From assembly GCA_965230605.1 (NCBI GenBank), contig CBDDLD010000004.1, forward strand, positions 2,046,001 through 2,110,000: a DNA stretch of 64,000 nt, given 5' to 3'. Shown piece after piece: positions 17,031 to 26,226 of the stretch. Origin of the DNA: CBDDLD01 sp965230605 (GTDB lineage Bacteria > Bacteroidota > Bacteroidia > Flavobacteriales > Flavobacteriaceae). The position numbers and the translations under genes were made by a program. The notes beneath the pieces are model-generated. The model did not search any database. It was not told the DNA's origin and saw nothing but the letters and a program-made list of their open reading frames with translations. Numbering within the stretch: the first letter of the stretch is position 1; each line of letters opens with the position of its first letter.

Positions 17031-18767
17031 TTATTTTTTAATTATTCTTTTAATTGATGTGCGTTCTCCTGAAGTTATTTCGACTAAATATAATCCCGAT
17101 TGGTAAGCAGATAAGTCGAATCTTTTCACTCCAGACAAGGCATTATATTCTTGAAGCTTGCGGCCAGTAACACTATATATTATAACTGAATTGATAACTG
17201 TATCACTTACTATTTCATAATGGCCATTACTTGGGTTTGGATATATGTCAATTTCGGCCGGTAACCCCACCTCATTATCAGATAATGTTGTGCCTTCTTT
17301 TATGTCTATGACTTGGTTTACTGCAACATTAGTAACCGTGTCTTCAATACCACTCAACCATTTTATCTTCACATAGTCTATTACAGCGGCATTATTTCCT
17401 ACTCCGAAAATTTCTTTAAATGAATTTTGAGCCAAATAACCTTCGCCACACATTACATATCTGTATTGTTTTTCTCCATTAACAGAAATCTCTATTAAAG
17501 AACCTACACCATCTCTATTACTTACAGTTCCTTCTATAGTAACTCCTATATAATTATTTGTTGTTGTCGTTTGATTATTCCATATAAATGGTACAGTATC
17601 ATCACTATTCATAACTATAATATCTGTTTTACCATCATTATTCAAATCGCCTATAGCATTAGAGTAACTAATTTCATCATCATTACTAAAACCAACATTT
17701 GTGGGTTCTGTGAATGTTTCATCAGACTGGTTTTCATAGAATGCAGCAGATGGATAACCTAAAAATGTACCATCATAAGAGCAGCTTACATAAAGATCTA
17801 AATCACCATCATTTTCGGCGTCAAAAAAACTAGCTCCCCATGCAAAACTGTCTAGCAATGTGCCAGAGCTAACAGCAATATCTGTAAATGTTTCATCCCC
17901 ATTATTCTTAAAAAGGACATTTCCAAAAGATGGTGTTGCTATAGCACCTGGAGTATTGGTAACATATATATCTAAATACCCATCAGAATTGAAATCGTCT
18001 ACTGTAACTGACATGGCATCAACAACGACGTTAGTGCCAGATGAAGCGCTAATATCTGTAAATGTACCATCACCATTGTTTTTGTACATAAAATTAGGCT
18101 CAAACTTATCATTAGCTACATAGATATCTTGCCAACCATCATTATTAATGTCAATAAATCCAGAACAAAATGTCAATGCGGGTGCATTGGTTAAACCTAC
18201 TGAGTCTGTAACGTTAGTAAATGTACCATCGCAATTGTTTTGGTAGAGGTAATTTGTAATAGTATTACCAGTAACTATTCTGTTAGAAATGTATACATCT
18301 AGACATCCATCATTATTTATATCTCCCCAAGAGGCTCCATACGTAAACTGTACATTAGTTGGAAACCCCGCTTGAATAGTGATTTCTACGAAACCTAGCT
18401 CTGTATTTTCAAATAATCTGTTATAAAATTCATCACTAGTAACAAACAAATCTTTATCACCATCATTGTCGAAATCTACCCATGTCACTGATCTGGTAGG
18501 ATGTGTAATTTGAGGGCTTATTAGTAATTCTTCAAAAAAGATACCTTGGTAATTTTTATAAAACCTCAAAGGTGCTCCTGTAGTCCCGGTAAGCGTAATA
18601 TCGTCCCAGCCATCGCCGTCAAAGTCTGCAAAACTCAATCCGGTACCTAAAATAGAAGTACCGCAATGCTCACTAAAACCTATATTAGATGCCTCATCAT
18701 TGAAGAAAATTTGAGAGTACGATGTTAGTGTTATTAAAAATGCAATGAAAGTAATTAATAGCCGCAT
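17031..18767 (-). CDS. Secreted FG-GAP/VCBS repeat protein with ASPIC/UnbV and T9SS domains (CRTAC1-like)
   Basis: 578 residues. Signal peptide (MRLLITFIAFLITLTSYSQ), then at least seven acidic calcium-binding-type FG-GAP/VCBS repeats (DFDGDGWDDI, DFDNDGDKDLFV, DINNDGCLDVYI, DINNDGWQDIYV, DFNSDGYLDIYV, DAENDGDLDLYV, DLNNDGKTDIIV), which predict a beta-propeller. An ASPIC/UnbV domain (about 400-490) and a C-terminal T9SS type A sorting domain follow (IDIYPNPSNGHYEIV ... IKRIIKK). The domain order matches the CRTAC1-like family; ligand or partner is unknown. The sorting domain differs from those of the two T9SS proteins downstream. Confidence 0.9.
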   Translation of the reverse strand: MRLLITFIAFLITLTSYSQIFFNDEASNIGFSEHCGTSILGTGLSFADFDGDGWDDITLTGTTGAPLRFYKNYQGIFFEELLISPQITHPTRSVTWVDFDNDGDKDLFVTSDEFYNRLFENTELGFVEITIQAGFPTNVQFTYGASWGDINNDGCLDVYISNRIVTGNTITNYLYQNNCDGTFTNVTDSVGLTNAPALTFCSGFIDINNDGWQDIYVANDKFEPNFMYKNNGDGTFTDISASSGTNVVVDAMSVTVDDFNSDGYLDIYVTNTPGAIATPSFGNVLFKNNGDETFTDIAVSSGTLLDSFAWGASFFDAENDGDLDLYVSCSYDGTFLGYPSAAFYENQSDETFTEPTNVGFSNDDEISYSNAIGDLNNDGKTDIIVMNSDDTVPFIWNNQTTTTNNYIGVTIEGTVSNRDGVGSLIEISVNGEKQYRYVMCGEGYLAQNSFKEIFGVGNNAAVIDYVKIKWLSGIEDTVTNVAVNQVIDIKEGTTLSDNEVGLPAEIDIYPNPSNGHYEIVSDTVINSVIIYSVTGRKLQEYNALSGVKRFDLSAYQSGLYLVEITSGERTSIKRIIKK

Positions 18768-18866
18768 GTTGCTTACATTTTTAACAAAAATTATAAAAAA
18801 AATGCTATTAACATAATTTTAAGATGAAATTATGCAAATAGCACTTCTATTTAAGAGATGTTTTAT

Positions 18867-19682
18867 TTATTCTTTTAAAAATGTATCCATTACTGCATCA
18901 CTTACTCCCATATTACTAAATCCTCCATCATTATACAGGTTTTGCAGCGTAACACGTTTCGTTAAATCACTAAATAACGTCACGGTATAGTTTGCACAAT
19001 CCATGGCTGTGGCATTCCCAAGTGGAGACATTTTTTCTGCATAAGATATAAATCCGTCAAACCCTTTAACACCTTGTCCGGCTGTAGTTGGTGTAGGTGA
19101 TTGCGATATGGTATTTACCCTTACTTTTTTATCTCTACCAAAGAAATATCCAAAACTACGTGCAATACTTTCTAGGTAGGCCTTATTATCGGCCATATCA
19201 TTATAATCTGGGAACACACGCTGAGCAGCCATGTATGTTAATGCGACAATACTTCCCCATTCGTTCATTGCGTCAAGCTTATATAGAGTCTGCATAACCT
19301 TATGAAAAGACATCGCAGATACATCGGTTCCTTTCTGGGTCCAGTCGTATTTTTGGTCTGTGTAAGCTCTTCCTTTTCTCACATTTACAGACATTCCTAT
19401 TGAATGTAAAACGAAATCTAATTTGCCGCCTAATATTTCCGTAGATTGCTCAACTAAATTTTGAAGGTCTTCCATTGAAGTAGCATCCGCAGGAATAATC
19501 TGTGAACCTGTTTTTTCAGCCAGCTCATTGATTTGACCCATTCGCATTGCAATAGGTGCATTAGTGAGTACAAATGTCCCCCCTTCTTCATGAACACGTT
19601 CTGCTGTTTTCCATGCAATGGAGTTAGAATCTAGTGCCCCAAATATGATTCCTCTTTTACCTTTTAATAAGTTATATGACAT
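18867..19682 (-). CDS. fabI: Enoyl-[acyl-carrier-protein] reductase (NADH), FabI type
   Basis: 271 residues. FabI reduces trans-2-enoyl-ACP in the last step of each fatty acid elongation cycle. Rossmann start GKRGIIFGALDSNSIAWKTA; catalytic YNDMADNK fits the FabI Tyr-x6-Lys pattern; NTISQSPTPTTAGQGVKGF is the segment after the active-site helix. It belongs to the divergent SDR family targeted by triclosan-like inhibitors; sensitivity cannot be told from sequence alone. It stands apart from its neighbours, downstream of the broken TPR gene. Confidence 0.95.
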   Translation of the reverse strand: MSYNLLKGKRGIIFGALDSNSIAWKTAERVHEEGGTFVLTNAPIAMRMGQINELAEKTGSQIIPADATSMEDLQNLVEQSTEILGGKLDFVLHSIGMSVNVRKGRAYTDQKYDWTQKGTDVSAMSFHKVMQTLYKLDAMNEWGSIVALTYMAAQRVFPDYNDMADNKAYLESIARSFGYFFGRDKKVRVNTISQSPTPTTAGQGVKGFDGFISYAEKMSPLGNATAMDCANYTVTLFSDLTKRVTLQNLYNDGGFSNMGVSDAVMDTFLKE

Positions 19683-19718
19683 TTTTTTAGTGTTAGTTAC
19701 AATTATATTTGATTTATG

Positions 19719-20234
19719 TTACTTAAAAATAAATTTAATTTTTTGAAAAACATTCATTTTTTCTTTAACCCTATTTAATGATGCACTAATCTCTTGGATA
19801 TAGTTAGCCGCAGTAGAATTCATTCTAGCTTTTTTATAATTTATATATGCTAATTCCAGCTTAGATGTTAGCTCATAGGCTTTAGCAATTTGATTATATA
19901 TTGTCCCTTTATCTACTACGTCCACCTTTAAAGCTTTGAAACCAAAATCAATCATTTCCTCATAATCTCCTTTATCTATCAAAAAATAGGAATAATTGCA
20001 ATAGGGAGGGTTGTAGTTTTTAGAATATTTTAGGGCAAATTTATAATGCTATTCTGCTTTATTATAATCTGTTATTTTGTAATGATAAATCCAACCTAGG
20101 TGGTTATGAGCATTAGCATAATCTGGGTAGTCTTCTAATATTTCATATAGTAAATCTTTAGCTTCAACAATCTTTTTTTCATCGATTAATCTATCTGCTT
20201 CATAAAATAAATCTTCAGCATTATTGTTACTCAT
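19719..20234 (-). pseudogene. Small TPR-repeat protein gene interrupted by an in-frame amber codon
   Basis: One continuous minus-strand frame of 172 codons contains a single TAG at 20049-20051. Upstream of it, 61 residues (MSNNNAEDLFYEADRLIDEK ... ITDYNKAE) form TPR-like helices; downstream the same frame continues with HYKFALKYSKNYNPPYCNYS and on to the stop at 19719-19721. NKAE-x-HYK is the place where TPR proteins usually have E or Q, and GAG or CAG is one base from TAG. A perfect -7 element remains upstream. It may be a recent pseudogene, a read-through gene or a sequencing error. A downstream ATG could restart an 87-residue fragment. Confidence 0.75.
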
Positions 20235-20253
20235 AATTAGAAATTTTAAGCCT

Positions 20254-20261
20254 CAAAGATA
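20254..20261 (-). promoter_or_regulatory. -7 element of the interrupted TPR gene
   Basis: TATCTTTG on the minus strand, exact match to the flavobacterial -7 consensus, 19 bp before the ATG and just outside the recN stop. Confidence 0.5.
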
Positions 20262-20264
20262 CTA

Positions 20265-21920
20265 TTAATTCAATAATTGCTTAGCATGTGCTATGGCAGA
20301 ATCTGAAACATCTACTCCGCCTAACATTTGTGCTATTTCTACAATGCGTTCTTGCTCTGTTAAAGCTTTCATATTTGTTTCAGTATGCTCTTCGCTATCG
20401 ATCTTATACACTTTGAAATGAGAATCTCCTTTGGCGGCAATTTGAGGTAAATGTGTAATGGCAAATACCTGCATATTCCGACTCATGGACTTCATAATCT
20501 CTCCCATTTTATGTGATATCTCTCCTGAAACTCCTGTGTCTATTTCATCAAACATTATAGTTGGCATTTGAACATATTTTGCTAAAATAGATTTTATGGA
20601 AAGCATAATTCTGGACAGCTCTCCTCCTGATGCTGCCTTTTTTAACTCTGTAAAGTTAGAACCCTTATTTGCTGTGAATAAGAATTGTAAATCATCACTT
20701 CCATTCTTTTTGAAGTCATTAGTCGTTTTCAAATCAATCTTAAACTTAGCATTAGGCATCCCTAAATCTGCAAGAAGTGTTTCTAGGTTCTTTATAAATT
20801 CTGGTATCACTTTAGTTCTATTATTGTGAACTGTACTTGCTAATTGAGTTAACTGCTTATTCAATTTATTAATAACTTCTTCTTTTTCATTTATGAGGTC
20901 ATCTATACCTTCAGTATGGATTACTTTTTTTGATAGCTTTTCTTTAAGTTCTAGCAGTTCTGTTATGCTTCTAAGACCATGTTTATTGAACAAATTGTTG
21001 AGGAGTTCAAGTTGATCTGATACACGACTCAATTCAGCCGGATCTGATATCAAACCATCTTCTAGTCTATCTATTTCAGATAATACATCATCCAACTCTA
21101 TGACTGCACTCTCTACCCTGTCTTTTAGGCTTCTGTAATTTGCTCCAAAGTTTTCAATGGTACTTAGGCTTCTTTTTAATTCATTAAGCTGCTCTACAAT
21201 ACCCATTTGTTCATTGTTGAGCATAGCTTTAGACATTGCCAGTTTTTCCCCAATAATTTCAACATTATTTAAGGCTTCATAACTTTCTTCTAATTGCTCT
21301 AATTGTCCTTCTTGTAGTTGAGCCTCTTCCAGTTCTTTTAAAAGAAACGCATTATAATCATATGCTTTTAATGCCTCTGTTCTGGAATCTTTTAATACTT
21401 CTAAAGATTTTATTTCTTCCTTGTAGCGTTTTAGAGCTTGTCCATATTCATTTAAATGCTCTGCATTATTTGCTAGAGCATCAATGACTTTAAATTGATA
21501 GGAATCATCTATAAGCTGTTGTGTTTGATGTTGAGAGTGCACATCGATCAGAAAAGAGCTTAATACATTTAATGTGTCAAGATTCACCGGAGTATCATTT
21601 ACAAATGCTCTAGATTTACCAGAAGGCAATATTTCTCTTCTAATTATGGTTTGGGATTCATAATCCAAATCTTCGATTTCAAAAACTTGTTTTACAGTGT
21701 CATAACGTGCAATATCAAAAGTAGCTTCAATGATGCATTTTTTATTGGCATCTTTTATTTGACTAAGGTCTGCTCGCTTGCCTAATACTAAAGATAACCC
21801 ACCCAGCAAAATAGATTTACCTGCACCGGTTTGCCCGGTTATAATAGTAAAACCATTATTAAACGATACATCTAGTTCGTCTATGAGGGCATAATTTTTT
21901 ATAGATAGTGCTGTAAGCAA
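20265..21920 (-). CDS. recN: DNA repair protein RecN (SMC-like ATPase)
   Basis: 551 residues, normal for RecN. SMC-family ATPase acting in double-strand-break repair. Walker A GQTGAGKSILLGGL near residue 30; long coiled-coil arms (about 160-370, EAQLQEGQLEQLEESYEAL and similar); signature ASGGELSRIMLSIKSI; Walker B TIMFDEIDTGVSG. The frame starts with TTG (TTG CTT ACA); MLTALSIKNYALI is the usual RecN N-terminus, so the rare start is well supported. A -7 element lies 19 bp upstream, so recN probably has its own promoter as well as read-through from DUF4835. Confidence 0.95.
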   Translation of the reverse strand: MLTALSIKNYALIDELDVSFNNGFTIITGQTGAGKSILLGGLSLVLGKRADLSQIKDANKKCIIEATFDIARYDTVKQVFEIEDLDYESQTIIRREILPSGKSRAFVNDTPVNLDTLNVLSSFLIDVHSQHQTQQLIDDSYQFKVIDALANNAEHLNEYGQALKRYKEEIKSLEVLKDSRTEALKAYDYNAFLLKELEEAQLQEGQLEQLEESYEALNNVEIIGEKLAMSKAMLNNEQMGIVEQLNELKRSLSTIENFGANYRSLKDRVESAVIELDDVLSEIDRLEDGLISDPAELSRVSDQLELLNNLFNKHGLRSITELLELKEKLSKKVIHTEGIDDLINEKEEVINKLNKQLTQLASTVHNNRTKVIPEFIKNLETLLADLGMPNAKFKIDLKTTNDFKKNGSDDLQFLFTANKGSNFTELKKAASGGELSRIMLSIKSILAKYVQMPTIMFDEIDTGVSGEISHKMGEIMKSMSRNMQVFAITHLPQIAAKGDSHFKVYKIDSEEHTETNMKALTEQERIVEIAQMLGGVDVSDSAIAHAKQLLN

Positions 21921-21939
21921 TGTGCGTATTTTATAATTA

Positions 21940-21947
21940 CAAAGCTA
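21940..21947 (-). promoter_or_regulatory. -7 element of recN
   Basis: TAGCTTTG on the minus strand, full TAnnTTTG match, 19 bp before the TTG start of recN, in a 71-bp gap after the DUF4835 gene. Confidence 0.5.
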
Positions 21948-21991
21948 AACTTTGCGAACTATAAAAATAAAGATTTATGATAAAAAGACTA

Positions 21992-22879
21992 CTAGAATTT
22001 AATTTGTCGCCATTTTGAAGAATGCATTGGCGCAATTCGGTTAAGAATTGAGACCACTTCAGTGATGTTAACACTTGGACCGCCACTAAAAATATCTAAA
22101 ATTTCGTCAGCTTTAGCATCAAAGAATACACGCATTAAAAAGGAGTTAGGTCTACGGCGATTCATTTGGTTTAAGCCATCAAACATTGTTGTCATTTTAG
22201 CTTTCGCTTTTTTTGGATCATCACTCATAACATCAAGACCCTGTATGTGATATTCATACAATGTGGTTCTAAACTCTTTGTAAGTAGGAGAAACTATATC
22301 ATCTATTAATACAAAGCGTGTTTGTCTTCCATCTTCTAAACGCCATCCTTTTGCTGTACCTTGTTGAGAATAATTTGCTATTATCTGAGCTTGTCTATAA
22401 TATTCTTCGCCACTATTAAGCTCAAAAGTATCAGCATCAATGCCTAAAATCATATAGACATGAAATGCCAGAACTGAAATGAGATTAGATTCGAATTGAT
22501 TCGGATTATATACCAGATTTTGGAACTCTATATATTGAAAATCAAAATCTCTATCATTGAAATTATATATAGGCGTCGAGTAAGACGAATTAAACACCGG
22601 TCTAGAAGCTTGAACTTGAAGTGTTGCAGAAAACAAATCGTTATTGTAGCTACTTACATTAATAACCATACTACACTCTATGCGCTCTTCTGCTTTGTAA
22701 TTCTTATTGGTCCATTTTGTATTATTAATAAACTCTCTTAACTGGCGTTCTAATGTTTTAAACACAACATTGTTATCGTTACCTGTTTGCTGTGCAATTA
22801 CAGTAACGCTACAATTGAGTTCCTGAGCATTTACATTGCTCATAATTAATATACTTATAACAAAGAGTAGTCTACGCAT
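21992..22879 (-). CDS. DUF4835 family secreted protein
   Basis: 295 residues with a signal peptide (MRRLLFVISILIMSNVNAQ), then ELNCSVTVIAQQTGN and conserved segments such as QFESNLISVLAFHVYMILGI and the C-terminal VNITEVVSILNRIAPMHSSKW. It matches my memory of DUF4835, a Bacteroidota family of unknown function usually encoded between coaBC and recN. It overlaps coaBC by 8 bp and so is in the bamD-rpoZ-coaBC-DUF4835 operon. Periplasmic or outer-membrane location is inferred from the signal peptide. Confidence 0.8.
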   Translation of the reverse strand: MRRLLFVISILIMSNVNAQELNCSVTVIAQQTGNDNNVVFKTLERQLREFINNTKWTNKNYKAEERIECSMVINVSSYNNDLFSATLQVQASRPVFNSSYSTPIYNFNDRDFDFQYIEFQNLVYNPNQFESNLISVLAFHVYMILGIDADTFELNSGEEYYRQAQIIANYSQQGTAKGWRLEDGRQTRFVLIDDIVSPTYKEFRTTLYEYHIQGLDVMSDDPKKAKAKMTTMFDGLNQMNRRRPNSFLMRVFFDAKADEILDIFSGGPSVNITEVVSILNRIAPMHSSKWRQIKF

Positions 22880-24083
22880 CTATATTTTTTATTATTAATT
22901 GCATTAAATCTTGGGCAACTTCATTTTTAGACTTAAGGTCATTTTCTACAATTTCATTCGATTTTGATATAAATGTAACCTTATTTGTGGACACTCCAAA
23001 ACCGGCACCTTTATCCCTCAATGAGTTCAGAACAATAAGGTCTAAATTCTTAGATTTTAGTTTTCCTTTTGCATGTTCTAGTTCATTATTTGTCTCCAAG
23101 GCAAATCCGACTAAAAACTGATCTCCTTTTATCTCGCCTAAAGACTTCAATATATCCTTAGTTTTTTCTAACTCTATTGTAAACGTAGTATCTGCCTTTT
23201 TTATTTTTTGATCCGCTACATGTTTTGGTCTATAATCTGCCACAGCAGCCGATAGTATAGCGATATCTGTATGTTTATAATGTTTATGTACTTCGTCGTA
23301 CATCTCTTGAGCACTGACAACAGGTTTTACAGTAATTAAACTATGAGTTAATGTTTGATGTGTTGGCCCGGTTACTAAAATAACTTCTGCACCTAGGTTT
23401 GCAGCTGCTTCAGCAATAGAAAACCCCATTTTTCCGCTCGAGTGGTTACCGATAAACCTCACCGGATCTATAGCCTCATACGTAGGACCTGCTGTAACCA
23501 AAACTGTCTTTGATTTTAAAGGGAGTTTATTTAATATATCGTTCTCTATAAATGTTTTAATGTCTTCCGGCTCTGCCATACGTCCTTCTCCCACTAGTCC
23601 ACTTGCCAATTCACCACTTGTTGCTGGTATCATCACATTACCATAAGATTCTAGAGTAGTGAATGATGTTTTAGTGGATTCGTGCTTATACATATCTAAA
23701 TCCATCGCAGGTGCAAAATACACAGGACACTTGGCTGATAAATAGGTAGCCATTAATAGATTATCACAAACACCATTGGCCATTTTTGCTAAGGTATTTG
23801 CAGTCGCAGGCGCAATGATAAAAAGATCGGCCCATAACCCTAGCTCTACATGATTATTCCACATTGCATTGTCGTCCTCTTCATTTGTAAATGAGGAATA
23901 AACCGGGTTTTTAGAAAGGGTTGATAAAGTAAGTGGCGTTATAAAATCCTTAGAAGCAGGTGTCATTATAACTTTGATATTGGCACCTGCTTTTATGAAT
24001 AATCTAACTAGGTTCGCAGTTTTGTATGCAGCAATACCTGCGGTTATTCCTAGTAATATGTTTTTGTCTTTTAAAACAGACAT
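22872..24083 (-). CDS. coaBC: Bifunctional phosphopantothenoylcysteine decarboxylase / phosphopantothenate-cysteine ligase
   Basis: 403 residues. The CoaC half (1-180, FMN-dependent decarboxylase) shows GITAGIAAYKTA, catalytic His in MWNNHVELG and PAMDLDMYKH; the CoaB half (about 190-400) shows VTAGPTYEAIDPVRFIGNHS with SGKMG and the C-terminal substrate lid. Together they turn phosphopantothenate and cysteine into phosphopantetheine. Length is normal for the fused protein. Gaps of 7 bp to rpoZ and an 8-bp overlap with DUF4835 indicate an operon. Confidence 0.96.
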   Translation of the reverse strand: MSVLKDKNILLGITAGIAAYKTANLVRLFIKAGANIKVIMTPASKDFITPLTLSTLSKNPVYSSFTNEEDDNAMWNNHVELGLWADLFIIAPATANTLAKMANGVCDNLLMATYLSAKCPVYFAPAMDLDMYKHESTKTSFTTLESYGNVMIPATSGELASGLVGEGRMAEPEDIKTFIENDILNKLPLKSKTVLVTAGPTYEAIDPVRFIGNHSSGKMGFSIAEAAANLGAEVILVTGPTHQTLTHSLITVKPVVSAQEMYDEVHKHYKHTDIAILSAAVADYRPKHVADQKIKKADTTFTIELEKTKDILKSLGEIKGDQFLVGFALETNNELEHAKGKLKSKNLDLIVLNSLRDKGAGFGVSTNKVTFISKSNEIVENDLKSKNEVAQDLMQLIIKNIDA

Positions 24084-24090
24084 TTATAGT

Positions 24091-24420
24091 TTATTCCTGA
24101 GTTTTGTCCTCAGTATTTCTATGATAAATCTTGTCTTCTAACCATTCTTTAATAGCTAGAGCATGAGGCTTAGGTAATTTTTCGTAAAATTTAGACACCT
24201 CTATTTGTTCTTTGTTCTCAAAAATTTCTTCTAAGCTATCATTATATGTAGCAAATTCTTCGAGTTTATCAATTAACTCTCTTCTAATATCTGTATTAAT
24301 TTGTTCAGCACGTTTCGCTATTACAGAGATAGCTTCATAGATATTCCCAGTCTTTGAATCTATTTCATTTCTATCATAAGTTAACGTAGTAACTGGTGCA
24401 TCTGTCTTTTTTAAATCCAT
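24091..24420 (-). CDS. rpoZ: RNA polymerase omega subunit (Bacteroidetes-type RpoZ)
   Basis: 109 residues. GNIYEAISVIAKRAEQINTD matches the conserved omega helix (N-x-E-A-x-x-x-x-A-R-A-x-Q-I), which clamps the beta-prime C-terminus. The C-terminal half (KFYEKLPKPHALAIKEWLED) is the extension common in Bacteroidota. It lies 10 bp after bamD and 7 bp before coaBC; the rpoZ-coaBC pairing is common in many bacteria and supports the call. Confidence 0.88.
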   Translation of the reverse strand: MDLKKTDAPVTTLTYDRNEIDSKTGNIYEAISVIAKRAEQINTDIRRELIDKLEEFATYNDSLEEIFENKEQIEVSKFYEKLPKPHALAIKEWLEDKIYHRNTEDKTQE

Positions 24421-24430
24421 TTTATATTGC

Positions 24431-25234
24431 TTAACTTTTAATATTAGTACTTGTATTTTTTAAAGCCTCTAATTCATTTTTCTTGTCTTCAGCTTCTGTT
24501 AAAAATTCTGATTGCGGGTAGGCTTTCTTAAATGTATTAAAATAAGAAATGGCCGAAACAATACGCTCTTCTTTCTTAGAGTCTACACTATTAATCGCAA
24601 GATTATATGCAGCTTCAAATCTACCAAACATGGCATCTTTTCTTAAACTTGTTCCTGGGAACTCTAGTAAGAAGTTATTATATGATTTTACAGATGCTTT
24701 ATAATCTCTAATCTTATTATATTGTTTTGCTATTTCAAAAGATTTCTTCTCTAATTTAAAATCCAATTCTTTAACAAGCTGGTTAGATTCTGCCAAATAC
24801 TCAGAATTAGGATACTCATTAATGAATAACTGTAACTTCTCTATAGCTTCTTTAGTTTCTTTTTGCTCTTTAGAATATCTTGGTGACAGTTGATAATAGC
24901 TTTTGGCAGACAGAAAAAACGCTTCTTCTGCTTTTTCACTATTAGGATAAGCATCTTTAAAACGTTCAAACTGATATCCTGCAATATAATAGTCCTCCAT
25001 CTTGTAAGAGCACATAGAATACATATACATCAATTTTTCCGCTTGAGGTTTTCCTCTGTAGCTAGGTACAATTTGAGCAAATAACCTATGAGCCTTATTC
25101 CATTTCTCAGCCTCATATAGCTCAGTTCCTAATTTAAACTTCTTAGCAATATCATCTGATTTTAGTGTTTTTTGATATTCTCCACAAGAGACCAACAAAG
25201 CACTGATTAAGAGTATGTAAAGTGTTTTTCTCAT
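24431..25234 (-). CDS. bamD: Outer membrane assembly lipoprotein BamD
   Basis: 267 residues. Lipoprotein signal with lipobox LVSC (MRKTLYILLISALLVSCGEYQ), then TPR-like helices: FKLGTELYEAEKWNKAHRLFAQIV, YYIAGYQFERFKDAYPNSEKAEEA, then a repeat ending NEYPNSEYLAESN. BamD is the essential BAM-complex lipoprotein that delivers outer-membrane proteins to BamA. Length and composition fit. It is first in the operon with rpoZ, coaBC and DUF4835; a -7 element lies 16 bp upstream. Confidence 0.9.
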   Translation of the reverse strand: MRKTLYILLISALLVSCGEYQKTLKSDDIAKKFKLGTELYEAEKWNKAHRLFAQIVPSYRGKPQAEKLMYMYSMCSYKMEDYYIAGYQFERFKDAYPNSEKAEEAFFLSAKSYYQLSPRYSKEQKETKEAIEKLQLFINEYPNSEYLAESNQLVKELDFKLEKKSFEIAKQYNKIRDYKASVKSYNNFLLEFPGTSLRKDAMFGRFEAAYNLAINSVDSKKEERIVSAISYFNTFKKAYPQSEFLTEAEDKKNELEALKNTSTNIKS

Positions 25235-25250
25235 AAATTTTAACAGGATG

Positions 25251-25258
25251 CAAAAGTA
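25251..25258 (-). promoter_or_regulatory. -7 element of bamD operon
   Basis: TACTTTTG on the minus strand, full TAnnTTTG match, 16 bp before the bamD ATG. Confidence 0.5.
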
Positions 25259-25341
25259 TGCATTATTAACGGATTATAAAAACAAAAATTATATGCTAAA
25301 GAAAGCCATATATTGAGTATGACCTCACTTTTAATATCAAT

Positions 25342-26226
25342 TTAACTTTTACCTAGTACTTCAAGCGCATCTGTAATCTTAGCTTTTAAATCATCAGTGG
25401 CTTGTACTAGAGGTAATCTCACATCTGGCTTAGATATTTTAAGCTGTTCTAAAACAGCTTTAATTCCTGCCGGGTTATTTTCTGAAAAGATAAGTTTGGT
25501 TATAGGTATTAGATCAAAGTGAATACGATATGCTTCTTCAGCTTTACCTTCCAATCCTAAACGTATCATTTTTGAAAACGCTTCAGGTAATGCCTGACCT
25601 ATTACAGAAATCACACCGGCTCCTCCTGCTAAGGCTACTGTAAGTGCTAAATCGTCATCTCCAGAGATAATTAAAAAGTCACTAGGTTTTGTTCTTAATA
25701 ATTCTAGGTATTGTCCAACATTATTTGCAGCTTCTTTTACACCAATAATATTATCAAAGTCATTAGCTAGTCTAACGATAGTCTCAGGAAGTACATTTGA
25801 GGAAGTACGACCAGGTACATTATATAAAATAATAGGCTTAGACGAAGCTTCAGATATTGCTTTAAAATGCTGATAAATGCCTTCCTGTGTTGGTTTACTG
25901 TAGTAAGGAGAAACTGAAAGAATTGCATCTATCGCTGATAAATCAGAGTTATTTATTTCATCAATTACAGCAGCAGTATTGTTACCTCCAATACCCAGTA
26001 CCAAAGGCAATCTACCATTATTAACCTTATTAATACAATGAACGATTTGGGCTTTTTCCTGTTTAGTGATAGTTACACTTTCTCCCGTGGTCCCACTAAT
26101 TACTAAATAATCAGTACCATTAGAAATATTATATTCAACCAGAGTTTCTAGTGCCTGAAAGTCAATAGACAAATCGTTATTAAAAGGTGTAATTAAGGCT
26201 ACTCCTGTACCTGTAAACTTGTTCAT
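25342..26226 (-). CDS. dapA: 4-hydroxy-tetrahydrodipicolinate synthase
   Basis: 294 residues. DapA condenses pyruvate with aspartate semialdehyde in the lysine/meso-diaminopimelate pathway. TIM barrel with GTGVALITPF, GTTGESVTI, the ILYNVPGRTSS Tyr motif and the Schiff-base lysine in IIGVKEAANN. Length is normal. It overlaps the upstream DUF6913 gene by 1 bp, so they share a transcript. dapF, a later step of the pathway, is at 44413-45189. Confidence 0.96.
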   Translation of the reverse strand: MNKFTGTGVALITPFNNDLSIDFQALETLVEYNISNGTDYLVISGTTGESVTITKQEKAQIVHCINKVNNGRLPLVLGIGGNNTAAVIDEINNSDLSAIDAILSVSPYYSKPTQEGIYQHFKAISEASSKPIILYNVPGRTSSNVLPETIVRLANDFDNIIGVKEAANNVGQYLELLRTKPSDFLIISGDDDLALTVALAGGAGVISVIGQALPEAFSKMIRLGLEGKAEEAYRIHFDLIPITKLIFSENNPAGIKAVLEQLKISKPDVRLPLVQATDDLKAKITDALEVLGKS

